A stretch of DNA of 64,000 bases from Auricularia sp. M13 (GCA_037042915.1 CM073196.1:434001-498000), one strand, 5' to 3'. Positions 1 to 13,355 are shown, numbered from the stretch's first letter. Numbers and translations are program-made. The notes: generated from the sequence alone by a model not told the origin.

Positions 1-4
1 AACA

Positions 5-3000
5 GTGCGCCGACTGTATGCAACAGCGTCCGAACGCTCGGCGAAGCGGCGTAAAATCCGCGGGCAAGCGGACAGAGCTTGCGACGGCCGTGATGACCGC
101 AACAGGAAGCGCTTGCTCGCCAACGAATGGAACGAGCCGTTGGCCCTGCTCTGCAACGCCGATTTCGACAGATACGGCGACGCTGTCCGCGCCTTCAAGA
201 GAATGACCGAATGGCTCACGTTCGCGGACGCGTTCCTTAACGTCCTCCTCGAGTTAATTCCAGAGGACCAACTGCCGCCTATGCCCGGCCCTCTGGACAT
301 CACGGTCAAAGGGTACTTCAATAGCTTCATGGAGGCGTCGTTCCGCGCAGCGTCTAACGCACAGAATAACTCTCCTCTACGCTCCACGGCTGCCTCGCCG
401 ACGATACGTCAACAACCTACCCCTGCGGCCAACTGGACGACCAAGGATTCCGTCGCCATGTCCAAGATGATGAGGGAAGAATCTGACTCTTTCTACGGGT
501 TCCGTCCCAAGGCAGGTAATCGTCGCCAGACCTCCGCACGCGAACCGGCCGACTTCTCAGCCTGGGGCGACGCTCTCGCGGGGCTAGGATCGCCCTCGTA
601 CCTCAAGCGGGTTCCCCCTGCGCCGCCCGCTCAGCAGACGCATACATTGGACGCGGTTGCTGCAGTCGCGCGTGCGCAACCAGCTCAGATTGATCCATCT
701 TCGTTTCTAGGACGGCTCCTCGACGCCGGCACCCGCGTTGCTACCCCAAACGCCCCCGCGCCCGTCAAGTCGCCGAATCCCTTTCGTGAAGGTGGGCGCG
801 GCACTCCGCCCCACCTGTTGAAAGGCCATTTCGGTCCAGGCGGCTTCGGCGGCGGCGGCGGCGACGGTGGAGGGGATGATGATGACGACGGCGATGACGA
901 AGGTGGCGGCGGCGGCGGCAACGGTAGAGGAGGGCGTCGTGGTTTCCATGGGCGCCGAGGCAACTCGCGCGACGACCAGCGTCACCGCCACGGTGGTCAA
1001 GGAGGGGGTGGAGGGCCTCCCCACCGTCCTGATGACCCGGACGACGAGCCTGGAGACGACGACGGCTATCCCGACGGCTTCTACGCGCGCCGCAGCACGG
1101 GGCTATCGCTGGATACGCGCGTCAAAAGGGACGAACTCCCTGCGTGGGACGGCCAAGACAACTCGGCTATGCTCTACTTCAACCAGCTCAATGAATGGGC
1201 TCGGGCGGGCAGAGACGGGAACCTGATACACCAGCTCGCGGAAGCCGCACCGCTCAGATGGTCTGGCCCTGCCGCGATGTGGTGGTCGAATTTGTCCGAC
1301 TTCGAACGCGACAAAATGCAACAGTCGTTCTTCAGCTTCCTGGCCGGCATTCGCAAGAATTTCCTGTCGGTTCCCTGGGCGCAGAAACGCGGCGTAGAGT
1401 TCGCCGCCATGCACTTCCGGCAGCCTGGACACACGCAAGAGAGCCCATTCGAATACATCAACCGGCGCATTCTCCTGGCCCGCGTCTTGTTCGACCTTAC
1501 GCCCGAAAAAATGGTCGCGCAGGTCATGGCGAACGCACCAGCAGAGTGGTCGTTCGTCATAGGAGAGCATAACATCGTGTCAACGGATGTCCTCATGTCC
1601 CGCGTCAAGAACATGTCAGACGCGTTGTCGTCGGCCCACGCTGCTTCGAGTGGGGGGCAAGAAACCGCTGCTATACGCGATCGCCTTGAGGCCCTCGAAG
1701 CTCAGCTTGGCGCGAAGCGTTCCATCTGGCGCCCATCGACGAGCAACAACCCGTACAAGACGGCACCGCCGGCGAAGCCGTTCCGATCCGCTCACCTGGC
1801 CACCAGCGCGGAGGACGCGTACTTCAACGTGCATGACGAGTCCGCGCTCATGGACCAGTCGCCCGAACAGACGCCAGAGCTCGCTGGCGCGAGCGCGGCC
1901 GTCCTACAATCCGCATTCGCCGTACTGGCAAGCAGGGGAAAAACCCGTCCGCCGCCAGTGGGGGGGTACCCTTTCCCAACGAGCAGCGTCGTTAGCAAGC
2001 GCGCTCCTCCATCGCCTTGCAAGGTCTGCGGCAGCGCGAAACACTGGGATCGCGACTGTGGGCACTTCCCTTCGTACCTAGCACGGAAGAAGCAGAATGT
2101 TCTGTTCGCTGCGGACCGCTCGTCTGAGGAGGAAAGAATGTATGACGCTGTCTACACGCTATACTCTAATGAACTCGCTTTCTCTTCGTACGATGGCGCG
2201 GATCCGGCTCCTGAATCGTCCGCTTCCCCGCAAAAAACCGCTCGCTTAGAGGAAATCGAAGACGTGGACGTAGCCTTGGCCCGCAACATAGACACCTGGC
2301 TAGGACCGGGGCTATTGCATGAGGCGCAGGATTCTGAATCCAGCCCCGTGACCCGACCAGTCTTCTCTGCCAATGCTTCTCCTCCTTTGCCGATTCCTCG
2401 AGACCCTGCTACGCGAAGCAGGCAGGAAAGGGACGACCTCCCTGACTTGCTCGCGAGCAGCGACACAGAAGACGAAGACGTTGAAGTAGCCGCCGACGTC
2501 CCTGGGCTAGCAGCTTCCCGCTCTCCCGCTGCGGAAGGCCTGGGTAAAGACGATGTGCCAGACCTGCTGGAGTGCAGCGACTCTGATGACGACGACGGCC
2601 CGGACAGCTTTCCCGCTGGCGGCCCCTCTGTTCAGGCGGCCGTATTCGCGCAAGCTCTAGCGGCCGCGGTCAACCTCGCGGAAGCCGCTGGTCCCCCTGT
2701 CCGAGACGTCCCCGTCCTTGACCCTGATGCTCCCACGCCCGAGTGTGTTATCCGTATGCCGCTGAGAAGGTTAACTCCCAGTGGACGCTCGTCGGTCGGG
2801 ATATCCGTCCTGACGTGTCGAGGACGCCTCGGCTCGCTGGAAGACAAGACTGCGGAGCTCACGCTAGACTCAGGCGCGAGCCTATCGATTATCAACAAGG
2901 AGTTCCTGATGTCGCTGAAGCATCCTCCGAGCATTCGGAAGGGATTGAACGTCCAAATCGCGCAGCTGACGACGAAGACTTGCGACATCGAGGGCTTCGT

Positions 3001-3343
3001 TAAACTTCCAGTCTTCATTCGGGCAGAGGACGGTGCTACTCTGGAATTTCAAGTGGAAGCCTACGTCGTGCCCAAGATGGCGGTGAACATCCTACTGGGG
3101 GAAGACTGGCATCTCAATTACGAGCTGCAAGTCCTCCGGAACGTAACCAAAGGCACTCGCGTCAAGATTAGCGACTCTGGTTATCATTTCGCGGCGTCCT
3201 CTGTGTCCAAAACCAACCCGGACGCCTCGCCGGTCCTCTCTGCTTCTGCTCTCGCGCAGCTTTACCGTCACGGATCCTCGCGCAGCTTTCTTCATCCGCG
3301 CCAAGAGTCATCGCAGGGCCAAAGCTGCGCGCCACCGCCGTAA
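5..3343 (+). mobile_element. Gag and aspartic protease part of the Ty3/Gypsy element
   Basis: A single frame of about 1110 codons that probably begins upstream of the window. The middle is glycine- and aspartate-rich and low in complexity (about 840-1080). It is followed by a Gag-like helical region (about 1130-1650), a CX2CX4HX4C zinc knuckle near 2020-2060, acidic linkers, and a retroviral-type aspartic protease with the motif LDSGAS near 2866-2884. Protease joined to Gag rather than to RT is seen in several fungal Ty3 elements. Treated as part of a fossil element. Confidence 0.85.
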
Positions 3344-3437
3344 ACGCGCGTCAGGCAATGGGGAGCTTCGAGCGTACGAAGATACCATCATCAGCGCTAA
3401 CTGCACCGCTCTCGTCGACTACGCTAGCGAGCTCCCA

Positions 3438-6400
3438 ATGGACCGCGACTGGTTCGTGGAGCGTAACCTCGTCTGCGTAGGCGACGACACCTTCTTGACC
3501 GTCGCCAATTGCCTGATATCCACGGCTCAAGGACAAGTGCTCGACGATCAAGGAAAGCTAGTCCCTCGCCGTTCGGCTATCGCGGTGTCGAACCCAACCA
3601 GCCGCCCCTGGATGATTAGTTCGGGGACCCTACTGGGCACTGCTAAAGATCCTGCTTCGGTCTTAACGGTTCCCAGAGATGAAGTTCAGCGAGCTGAACT
3701 CTTAGCGCAAGCGCAGGGTCTCGCCGCGCTCGTGCAGGAACTAGACTCGAGGACGGACAAGGAACGCTCGGTGCACGCCTTTGCTTGCAGGGCTGACGCA
3801 ACTTCTCCAGATAGCGATCCTACCGTCGATTCAGCTGCTACGGCTAACGACAAAACGGACGATCGCGCGGAGGGTATCCCCGTGCTCCCCGAGGAACCGA
3901 AGAAGCCGCCTGACAAGACGGAGGACGCCAACGAGCTCGAACCGCCGTCTACTGCTGACGCGCCGGACCCCACGATTTACCCTTCAGCCGACTTTGACAA
4001 ACTCGTCGACCTATCGCCCGACCTGCCTGCGGAGGTCAGGGAAAAAGCGATAGACATGCTTCGTCAGCACCAGCTCGCTTTTGGGCTGGACGGGCGGCTG
4101 GGTCATCTGAGCGTGAACGCTCGTGTCCGCACTAAGCCTGACGTCGAACCCATCGCTGTACCGATGCACGGTGCTTCGCCCGAGAAGAAGCAAGTAATCG
4201 AAGAGCAGCTCGAGAGTTGGCTGCAGCTTGGGGTAGTGGAAGAGTCTATCAGCCCCTGGGCTGCGCCAGTCGTGATCGTTTTCAGAAACGGCAAGCCGAG
4301 GTTCTGCGTGGACTACAGGAAGCTCAACGCAGTGACCATAGCGGACGAGTTCCCGATCCCGCGACAGTCCGACATTCTGTCTGCCCTCTCGGGTGCGCAA
4401 GTGCTCTCCTCGCTCGACGCCCTGGCTGGTTTCAATCAAATGGAAATCAATCCGGATGACGTCGAGAAAACCGCCTTCCGAACGCATAAAGGGCTCTTTC
4501 AGTTCAAGAGGATGCCCTTTGGCCTTCGGAACGGGCCCGCCATCTTTCAGCGAGTGATGCAGAATATTCTGTCGCCTTTCCTTTGGATCTTCACGCTCGT
4601 CTATATCGACGACATAGTCGTGTACTCAGCGACTTACGGCGAGCATCTCGAACACCTCGCTAAGGTTCTATCGGCGATCGAGAAGGCTGGGCTCACGCTT
4701 TCTCCGAAGAAATGCCATTTCTTCTATTCGTCGATTCTTCTGCTCGGCCACAAGGTCTCGCGACTGGGGCTATCGACTCACGACGAGAAAGTCGCGGCTA
4801 TTGTCGACCTTCTGCCGCCCTCGAAGCTCAGCGCTGCAAACGTTCCTGGGGATGGTAGTTTATTTTCAAGCATTCATACCCTACTACTCCTTCGTAGTCG
4901 CTCCCCTCTTCAAGCTATTGCGCAAAGACGTTGCCTGGAGATGGGGCGACGAGGAGCAACACGCGTTCGAAGAAGCCAAGACCGCTCTGCAGCGCGCGCC
5001 AGTACTCGGGCATCCGATACGAGGCAAGACGTACCGCTTGTACACGGACGCGTCAGACGAGGCGTTGGGCGCCTGCTTGCAGCAGATCCAACCCATTCGA
5101 GTCGGAGACCTAGTGGGCACCCAGGTCTACGACCGACTGAAACGCGCCTTCGACAATAAGGAGCCGATTCCGCTACTCTGTTCCAGACTCTCGACCAAGT
5201 TGCGAGACGTCCCCGACCCTGGCACGTGGGCCGAGAAGTTCGACGATACAGAGGTTCATGTCGAGCGAGTTGTTTGCTACTGGAGTAGAACGTTCAAGAG
5301 CGCAGAACGCAACTATTCCGCGACTGAGCGCGAGGGATTGGCAGCCAAGGAAGCGCTTATAAAGTTTCAGCCGTTCGTGGAAGGCGAGTCAGTAATACTC
5401 ATCACCGACCACGCCGCGCTGCAATGGGCGCGAACGTGGGAAAACACGAATAGACGGCTGGCGGCCTGGGGGCAGTATTCTCCGCTTTTTCTGGCCTGGA
5501 AATAGTGCATCGAGCCGGACGACTTCATTCGAACGTCGACCCGCTCTCACGCTTGCCCAGAGACGGCGAGGGGACAAGAAGCCCGCCAGCCTTCATTAGC
5601 CCAGCCAAAGATACCATTCCAGCTATCAGGACAGACGTGGACGCTGCAGAAATACTGGAACGCGTTGCGGGCAACAAACCAGCCGCGAGGATGGACACCG
5701 TCTTCTTCGCGTCTGGGATGGAAGACTTGGCTGAGCCCGTGCCACTCAGCGCTCAAACGTACGCGGCCCTGACCAGACGTCAGAAGAAGAAATTGGCGGA
5801 AACGAAGAAGCAAGCGCACCCTCGTCCGCCCTCGCTCGGTGAAGCGGGCCATTCCCTTCTAGACGAAGCGCCACGAGGGCAGCCGGCTCAGCTCTATCCC
5901 ATCGACCCAAGGGAGGCAGGCGCTACCGAGCTCGTGGAACCAAGAGAGACAGAGGGTGTCCCTGTCACCAAGCTCTCTAATCACCATCACCCTGGCCGGC
6001 CTGATGCTGAAGCCGCGGGCCTGCGATACGAAGATCAGCTTGATTGGAAAGCCGCTAACCCGCCTCCGACCTTGCTTGTCACCATGAACGACGCGCTCAA
6101 GAAACGCTACTCGACGGGGTACGACCGAGACCCAGCCTTCAAGGGTAAAGGTTTCGACTCCGACGAACGTTCTTGGTACGCAGGAAATCGGTTCTACAGG
6201 AGCAACGATGGCCTCTTGTTCTTCAGAGACGCCGACTTGATGCCTCGCCTATGTGTACCGCGGTCAGAACAGCCTGGGCTGCTCAAACAGCTGCACGAGT
6301 CGGCTTTCGAGACCGCCCATGCCGGCGCCGAGAAACTCTACGCGCGAATGTCTTCGCAGTTTTACTGGCCTCGTATGCGCACTGACGTGGCCAGCTTCTG

Positions 6401-7589
6401 CACGACATGCGATATCTGTCAGAAGAATAAATCAGATACCAATACGAAGCACGGACTGCTGCGTTCGCACAACATACCCTCGCTGCCATACGAGCGCATC
6501 TCGTTCGACCTCATCACCGGGTTGCCTTGGTCCGGGCTTTACAACGCCATATTAGTCGTCGTCGACCTTTGCTCCAAGCACGCCCAATTCATACCTACGG
6601 ATACCGGACTGGATACCGAGGGTTTCGCCCGGTTATTCATTCGGGAAGTAGTCTGTCGATTCGGTCTACCCCAAGAGTTCATTGCTGATAGAGACGGCCG
6701 TTGGCTCTCTAATTTCTTCGAGGCCGTCACCAAGCAGATGGGCATACATATGCTATTGTCTTCGGCGCACCATCCACAGCACGACGGCCAAACCGAACGA
6801 ACAAATCGCACACTCGAGACGATGCTCAGGCATTACGTGGCATCAGATCCCAAGGACTGGGACAAATGGCTGCCGTCCTTGGAATTCTCGTACAACACGA
6901 CAGTCCATAAGTCGACCGCCCTCTCGCCGTATTCCGTGCTGTACGGGTTCCAGCCGCGCAGCGCTATCGACCTATTTTCTCCCGGCCGCAAGGGCGACAT
7001 CCCGCGCCATTTTACAGCTCACAAAGACGCTGACAACTTTCTTCTTGCTATGCAGAATCATCGTCACGCGGGCGCGCGACGCCATCGCGGCCGCTCAACA
7101 CCGCCAAGCGCAGGCGTACAACGCAGGACGGCACGACTTCGCGCTGGAACCTGGCCAACTGGTATTACTCAAGCCGCATTCGCTTGAGCTCGTGGAAACG
7201 CAAGGCGAGGGCCGGAAGTTGCTTCAACGCGCGTTCGGCCCCTTCACGATACAAGAGCGCGTTAGCGACGCACGTACCGCGTGAATCTGCCCTCAAGTTT
7301 CCCTATGTCAAACGTTATACATGCCAGCCACCTCAAGAAGTACTTTCCGTCGCCAAAACACTTCGGGCATCGAGCTAGCCTACCGAACCCACGATGGGAA
7401 GACCTCGTGGAGGAAGTCTACGAAGTGGAGAAGATCGTGGCCCACCGTCGAAATCGCTCGCGCAGGCAGATGGAATACCTCACTCGCTGGGTGGGGTACG
7501 GTCCAGAACACGACAGCTGGCTCACGTCTCGAGAACTGAGAGACGCGCCGGCTATCCTGATCGACTATCGGCGGGCCCACGGCATCTAG
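3438..7589 (+). pseudogene. Pol region of the Ty3/Gypsy element (RT, RNase H, integrase, chromodomain), broken
   Basis: Reverse transcriptase spans about 4100-4800, with the fingers motif YRKLN, palm motif LDALAGFNQM and the catalytic box YIDDIVVYS. RNase H lies at about 4930-5480 (YTDASDEALGA). Integrase has an HHCC zinc finger at about 6300-6430 and a D,D-35-E core at about 6500-6850. A chromodomain (hydrophobic and aromatic residues around YLTRWVGYG) spans about 7410-7570 and marks the element as a chromovirus; such domains are known to target integration to particular chromatin. The region is spread over several frames, with roughly four or five breaks, and cannot be a functional polyprotein as it stands. 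Confidence 0.88.
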
Positions 7590-7785
7590 TCGCGCCAACG
7601 CATGCACTCCCATTTCTTTACTATGATATCTCACTCAGTATGTTCTCAGATATGTCCTTTTATTATTTCCGTCATTTCTCTTCTCATTCGTTAGGATAAT
7701 GGTACGACTTTCCGATTAGCCACGCATAGTTACTATAGTTCAGACTCCGTCGTTTCCTTCTTCCCATCTCCCCGTCTTCACCGCC

Positions 7786-10191
7786 ATGCAGACTCCCTCG
7801 CGCTCCCCCGCCCTCGCTCTGCTCATCCTGTTCTGGCTAGCCTTCATGGCGACTCTCTCGACGGGCAACCTGGGCGACACTCCCGACCGCACTTCTCCGC
7901 CAGTGCCGCCCATGATCGACGAGGACGAAGGCATCACCACGACCGTCATCCAGGACCCTCCTAACGCTAGGCTGCCCTAATCGTGGGCCGTGGACGACGC
8001 CCCCACCTACGGTTTGTTCTCCAATGAGAATCGATTCTTCGTACGGCGCTGGATCTCCGCTGATGAAGCCTGGATCTCGCCGAACTCACCCACGCGCCGG
8101 CTGCCACCCGCTCCTACGGACAGAGGCCCCCGTCCCTGTGGCTGCCCCGACCGTCAAGGACGATTCGTCAGCGTGTACGGCCAGCGAGAGAATATGCGCA
8201 TGTGGCCGTGGATGGCCGACTGGTACGACCCGAATAATCCAGCCCGCCCGTACGCCGCCAACATCTGGAACGGCATGGGTCCGTGCCCCCGCATGGGTCT
8301 CGACTCGGTCCTACACCGATTGCCCGCTGTACAAGTCAACGAGGACCCAGACGAACCGTGGTTCTGGGTAGCGGAATCTGCTCGTCGCGAAATGGAACAG
8401 CAAGAGCAATTTGACGACTTGCTTATTCCACTGGCTTTCCCCGCTCACCGGCGAGGGATCCTTCCCGCCGTGAGTAGCCTGGTGTACGACGGCGCCCAAG
8501 ACCTGGCCGTTCTGCGCGACAGATGGGCCATCTGGGTATACACGCTGCTGTCCAGACGCGCGCACGTCATATACGAATTGGTGGGCCGTCTCGTGGCTAG
8601 GGCTCTCCAGCTCGGGACGAGCGCCAGGCTCGAGCAGCTCCGTCAGCAGCAGTACTTTGGCGCATGCCCGCAGGGCGCTTGGTTCGACGATGTGATCGAG
8701 CACATGGGTACCATCCGTCAGTTCATCCTCGACGGAGTTCCCGTGTACTACCGCTGGCGCACGGAGTATGAGGCACTACCTTTCCTCGCCGACCTCGCGC
8801 CGCCAGAGGCCCCTGCTCCTGGCGACCCTCGGTATTGTCCACCCGCGACGCCCCGCCGCACTCGCTCGGCTCGGCCTGGCCCGTCACCACAAAGAATTAT
8901 CAACCACTTCGAGACTGTTCGCGTCCCGCCCGTGGCTGCCACGAACCTTGACGGCTCTCCGTACGTCGCCGACGACCGCGACATGCACCTGCTTCGCGCC
9001 TTGGATCCCGATCGCTCACCGCCCGCTCATCCGGAGGAGAACGTAGTAGTCGTACCCCACGTATCGCACCCGCGTGGGTCCACTCCCATTAGCCTTGGCA
9101 GCGACTTATCGGACGACACGATGGACACGGAGGACTCGGTCCTCGACTCCAGCGCCACCGAAGAAACCGCGGCGCGCGTTCCTGTTCTCCTCAACCGCCT
9201 CACCGACAGCTTGGTCAACGAGCAAGACATGACCCCCCTCCTGCAGCGGCTATCGCGGCGAGTCCAGGCTCCTCCGTCCTTGGCGGATCGGTTGTCTAGG
9301 GACAGCTCGCCGCGGCCGAACGTCGACTCCAACACGCTTACACAAGAAGCGCCCTCGCTTGCCTTCGGCGAGACGACCAGACGATCGTCAGGTCGACTGG
9401 ACTCTCGTGATCGAGGAAAGCTCAGAGTCTCCCGCGGCGGACGCCTTCTTCCGGCGAGTAGGACTTGGCGAACTGCCCACCGCGGTCGACCGATTGGAGT
9501 ACCTCTTCCAGCGTGGCATGGCTTACATGACGGCGGCTACGTTCCCGGAGGATCGTCTTCTTCCTCGTCGCCACGCCGCACCGCTGCCCACGAACGCGCA
9601 CCCTCCGGCGACGAAGCTGCGCACATCGTCCCGCTCGAATACAGGATCACGCGAGACACTCCGCGCGACCAGCGTTATCGCATCTGGGCCCGTGGCGTAC
9701 ATCTCGTGCTCAACCGCCCTCACGCCCGCGCCGCGCTGGGCAGAGGCGGACTCCTTTGGCGTATAGCCCGGTGGGGTGGCTTGACTCAGGACCACGCGCT
9801 CGCTGGGCCTTCAGCCGAGGTCCGTGAAGACGGCTCCCGTCGCGTAACTACTCGCCACGACAACGGACGATTGGTGCCGGCCGTTGACGACTGGCTATCG
9901 CAGGACGAGGAGGACACGCTTCGAGGAGAAGTCGTCGGCGGTTCTGATTCCATCTGGCCCGATCTTATCGTCCTGTCGCGCAACTGGTGGCAGGGAGAGT
10001 GGACCGACGGACACGAAGCCTGGTTCCTCCGGCAGCTGGGTGACATGCATCGCAACCCGACCGCGGGCGTGATGCTCTTACGCCCCGCCTTCCGCAACAT
10101 CCTCCGTCACGAAGACTTCATTGCTAACGGAGGGCAGCGCCATGGCAGGAACGGTGGGAAGGGGGGCGAACCGAGCAAGGATCGCGGCTGA
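7786..10191 (+). mobile_element. Additional ORF region downstream of pol in the Ty3/Gypsy element
   Basis: After pol comes a short ORF with a strongly hydrophobic N-terminal segment (7786-7980), then a frame of about 730 codons (7990-10191). The large frame is rich in Trp, Arg and Pro and has no domain I recognise. Its position between the chromodomain and the 3' LTR is where extra or envelope-position ORFs sit in some Ty3 elements, but I see no fusion peptide or transmembrane anchor in the long ORF, so I do not call it an envelope. It could also be a captured host segment. Part of a fossil element. Confidence 0.6.
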
Positions 10192-10211
10192 TGCCCTACT
10201 CTGGGGGGCTC

Positions 10212-10532
10212 TGTAAGGAGAAACGTCTTACCATTGTTCGTAGATACATCCGCCAGCTTATGTTCCGATTGTTTGGCTCTATTAGGAACACACTTAGACA
10301 TTTTCATCGCACAAACCCTCGCCCCGCGCACGACGCCCAGTGCAACGCGAGCTCGCGATTGTCTGCTCCTCTGAGCTCGAGCCCTAAGAAGCGCTCGAGC
10401 CACTACTCCAGCCGGACCGGACGCTTGTCAGCGGTCACTCAACCTCTGACGGGCGCTCACGTCAACCTTACGCTCGGCCCTTGCTAGTCATCCGCAACCT
10501 CTAGAGACATTCCTTCGCGGATACCTCTCACA
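10212..10532 (+). repeat. Candidate 3' LTR
   Basis: The candidate starts with TGTAAGG directly after a G-rich, polypurine-like tract (GGGGGG at 10203) and ends in CTCACA, giving a TG...CA unit of 321 bp. The next bases, GTAACCCCACACTGTCGG, recur at 14200 without the element, which fixes the right boundary and suggests GTAAC as the 5-bp target duplication. The matching 5' LTR is not in the window, so this is inference from end structure and flank comparison. Confidence 0.6.
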
Positions 10533-12018
10533 GTAACCCCACACTGTCGGCTAACTTCCGTCCACGCTGTCAAAGAGCTGCGAATGGTCTAGAAGACGCG
10601 GAGGACCGACACCAGAGTGTTGCCCGGAACGAATGAGTAGAGACTAGAGTCATGAGGCTTGATGTTTGCGGGAGAGTGTACTTAGTAGGCTAATTTATTC
10701 CTGCTACCTTGGTAGTAGGTCTTAGCGTTCGATGCCGGAATCCGCAATAGAAAACTATTTGATACGAAACGTTCCTCCTGCTGCACCTTCCTTCTATGGG
10801 CATTTTCCGCGGAAAGTTGGCCATTTATGGGCCTAATCCGCGGAAATGCACGGCTCTGCGGTCCGACAGAGCGCGCACAGATCTTCGACCTCGACCATTT
10901 GTCGTCATCGTTGTTGCCCCGTGCGGTCCAACGCGCCCTCCTCATTGCGCTTGCTGTACTTGAGCGACGCGGCCGCCACGCTCAGACCCGCTGTACCGCA
11001 CCCTTATTCCCCGGCCGAGCTCGCCTCTGAACGCAGTCGACGCTCTTCTTGCCTGGAGCTCGTTGCTGTGCCGCGAACGGACAAGGTCGTCGTCGTCTCG
11101 ACGTCTTCGTGCTCTCCGAATTGGGATTCGCTGCCAGGGATGAGGACGACAAATTTATGTTCGTGAGCAGCATCTGGCGGATCACTCGTTGCCGAGCTCC
11201 ATCCACTCTGCTCCATGTCTGCCGGTCCCATCCTACCGTGCTCCTGCTTGCGAGTTTTCCAATACAAAAATCGCTTCCTCCTCGGACCTCAAGCCCACAT
11301 CAACATTAATACCGTCGATTGCAGCCAATGCACATTCCGTCTCGATATCGGCGGCGGCAAAGACGACTATGAGGCTTGCATAGCCGTCAGTGTACGAAGA
11401 ATCTGCCTGCAGAACTCTCAGAGAGTTCAGGCGGTCCGAGCAAGCTTGACGGCGCAGCCTTCCCGTTATATGCGTATAGACATGAGGTCTCTATGTACTT
11501 CAATGTGATAACTGATAGCTCCGTGCACTGTCTTCAATGTTGCAAGAATTTCCATCTACCAACGCCGGATGTTCGCAGCTCATTTTCAAATCTGGTATTC
11601 GTCGATATTTGAGCATTGCCAAACTTGGACAGCTGTAACTGTAGTAAGAACCGCAGGACTCCTTACTCACTCCACAGAATCGTATCCATAACTCGTTCTG
11701 AGCATACAAGGTAGCAGGTATTGCCCGCGAGGGCCTGTGGGAGTTATGCAGTTAGGGAAACCGTATGAAAACCAGTCACAGATAGCAGTGATTTTCCGGA
11801 GCCCTGGCTCGGCCGCGCGGACGGCCGCGCAAAGAAGAGTGGGCGTTGCCAGTTTGGGTGTTCGTTGATTCTAGAGACGCAGCGCGCCCTCTAATGTGCG
11901 CGGTATAGGGGTTTCCTTGAGTATGTGTTTGATGTAAGTACAGCGCGGCGACACAAACATGCACAAGCATCGGCGCTGTGCTTGCCTCGCGTCGGCTGCG
12001 TCGGCGATTCCACGCACC
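10533..12018. other. Gene-poor stretch with degenerate repeat modules
   Basis: No gene could be supported. Two blocks resemble sequence further right: 10533-10690 matches 14200-14225 and 15530-15620 (for example GTGTT.CCCGGA), and 11770-11855 matches 15650-15725 (CCAGTCACNGAT and GGTGTTGCCAG-like words). The intervening 10700-11770 has only short, unconvincing ORFs. Confidence 0.45.
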
Positions 12019-13355
12019 ATGACGAACCCGCTGCAAGACGACTACGAACGGTTTCCGCAATCGACGCGCGCGTCAACGCAAGCCCTTGCGGCCATCTATA
12101 AACGCGCAGCAGACCAGGGCGTTTACAACCTCACTACCCAAGAGCAATTCTGGTCTGACCTCCAACCGTACCTCTTGTCGAAGGGCTATCGTCTCCGCCC
12201 CCGATATGCACCAGGATGGGAACCTTTCTGGGTTGGAACCGACATCAACCCGTACTTATTTGAAGAGCATGTGGCATCGTTCGTGAGTCTGAAGTCGCAG
12301 TCTTGTTGCGTGCTCACCGACACTGTGTCAGCTTCCACGAGTGATCGACGCCCAACGCGTTCCCGACGGGAAGGTCGTCGCGATAAAATGGGTCCCGCAC
12401 GCCGACCATACGCGCAACGAGCTGAATGTCATGCGTTTTTTGTCTAGTGACCCATTGCGCGATGACCCGGAAAACCATTGCAACCCAATCTTGGACGTGC
12501 TCACGCATCCTACGGATCCCGACGGCATTTTCATCGTAACCCCATGGCTGTCAAGCTTTGTCTATGTGAGAATCGAAACGGTTGCCGAGGCTTTGGACAT
12601 GATGCTGCAGTTGACCGAAGTGGGTTTCCGCTTGTTCATTCTCGCTGTCTCTGACCATCCAAGGGCCTTGCGTTCATGCATAGAAATAATGTTGCACATA
12701 GGTGAGCGGTCAGGGCCCGTCATATCCCATGATATTCATCGATCCATAGGGACTGCACGGGGCTCAATATCATGCAAGACGTTAGTGCCTGCTTTCCCGG
12801 CGTACAAACGCATCCTGTACGGCCCGTATACACAATGGATCTGAAGACAAGGCTCCAACCTGACCGCACGGCCCCACGGAAGTACTACTTCATTGACTTT
12901 GGCGTTTCTTCCAAGTTCGACGGTCCAGGACCTCACCTGGTCACTGGCGTCATCTGTCGCGACGCGAGCGCTCCGGAGCTATCTTATACCATACCGTATG
13001 ACCCCTTCAAACTGGACATCTATCTCCTTGGGAACCATTTCCTCACGTTTGTCAATGTGAGTTCATAAGACCACCTGACTTGACGTCTGCTCACGTCGCT
13101 TTCTGTCCGTAGAAATACAGCAATCTGGAGCTTCTGCGTCCGCTGCTTGTGGAAATGACGCGGCCTCACCCCCCGAACCGGCCGACCGCGCAGCAGGCGT
13201 TAGACAGGCTGAAGGACATTTCACAGCAGTGTTCTGGTGTCCAAAGGAGGTGGAGGCTGCGGGAACGTGATGAACCTTGGGCCGACGCGTTTTTCGACGA
13301 TGCGGGATCTCTCCTCCAGGAAGCCTTCTTCCAGGTACGGAGTCTCCTTTCTTGA
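12019..13355 (+). CDS. Protein kinase-like protein, copy 1
   Basis: Five exons: 12019-12282, 12332-12619, 12664-12701, 12750-13056, 13113-13355; 379 codons plus stop. The start is set by alignment with the paralogue at 28757. Visible kinase landmarks are VAIKW (ATP-anchoring Lys), NELNVMRFL (candidate helix-C Glu), a catalytic loop HRDCTGLNIM split by the third intron, IDFGVSS (DFG) and an APE motif. There is no clear glycine-rich loop. About 90 residues of an unusual leader precede the kinase core. Catalysis therefore looks possible; the substrate is unknown. This type of short kinase-like gene is expanded in Agaricomycetes. The second intron ends in AAG, a weaker acceptor than in copy 2. 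No neighbouring gene suggests a pathway. Confidence 0.85.

Larger units (their letters stand above)
1..10532 (+). mobile_element. Ty3/Gypsy LTR retrotransposon, chromovirus type, 5' end outside window
   Basis: A long plus-strand element carries, in order, a Gag-like region with a CCHC zinc knuckle, an aspartic protease, reverse transcriptase, RNase H, integrase with HHCC finger and a chromodomain, then a further large ORF and a candidate 3' LTR. This order (RT-RNH-IN-chromodomain) is that of Ty3/Gypsy chromoviruses. The 5' LTR and leader lie left of the window, so LTR divergence cannot be used for dating. Long stretches remain open and motifs are well kept, which suggests a fairly young insertion, but pol is interrupted in roughly four or five places, so the copy is a fossil. 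The right end is placed at 10532 because sequence shared with an element-free relative at 14200 begins at the next base. Confidence 0.9.

Noticed and set aside
685-1024. Overlapping minus-strand ORFs rich in Pro/Ser inside the Gag region
   Set aside because: They mirror the low-complexity Gly/Asp codons of the plus-strand frame and have no independent support.
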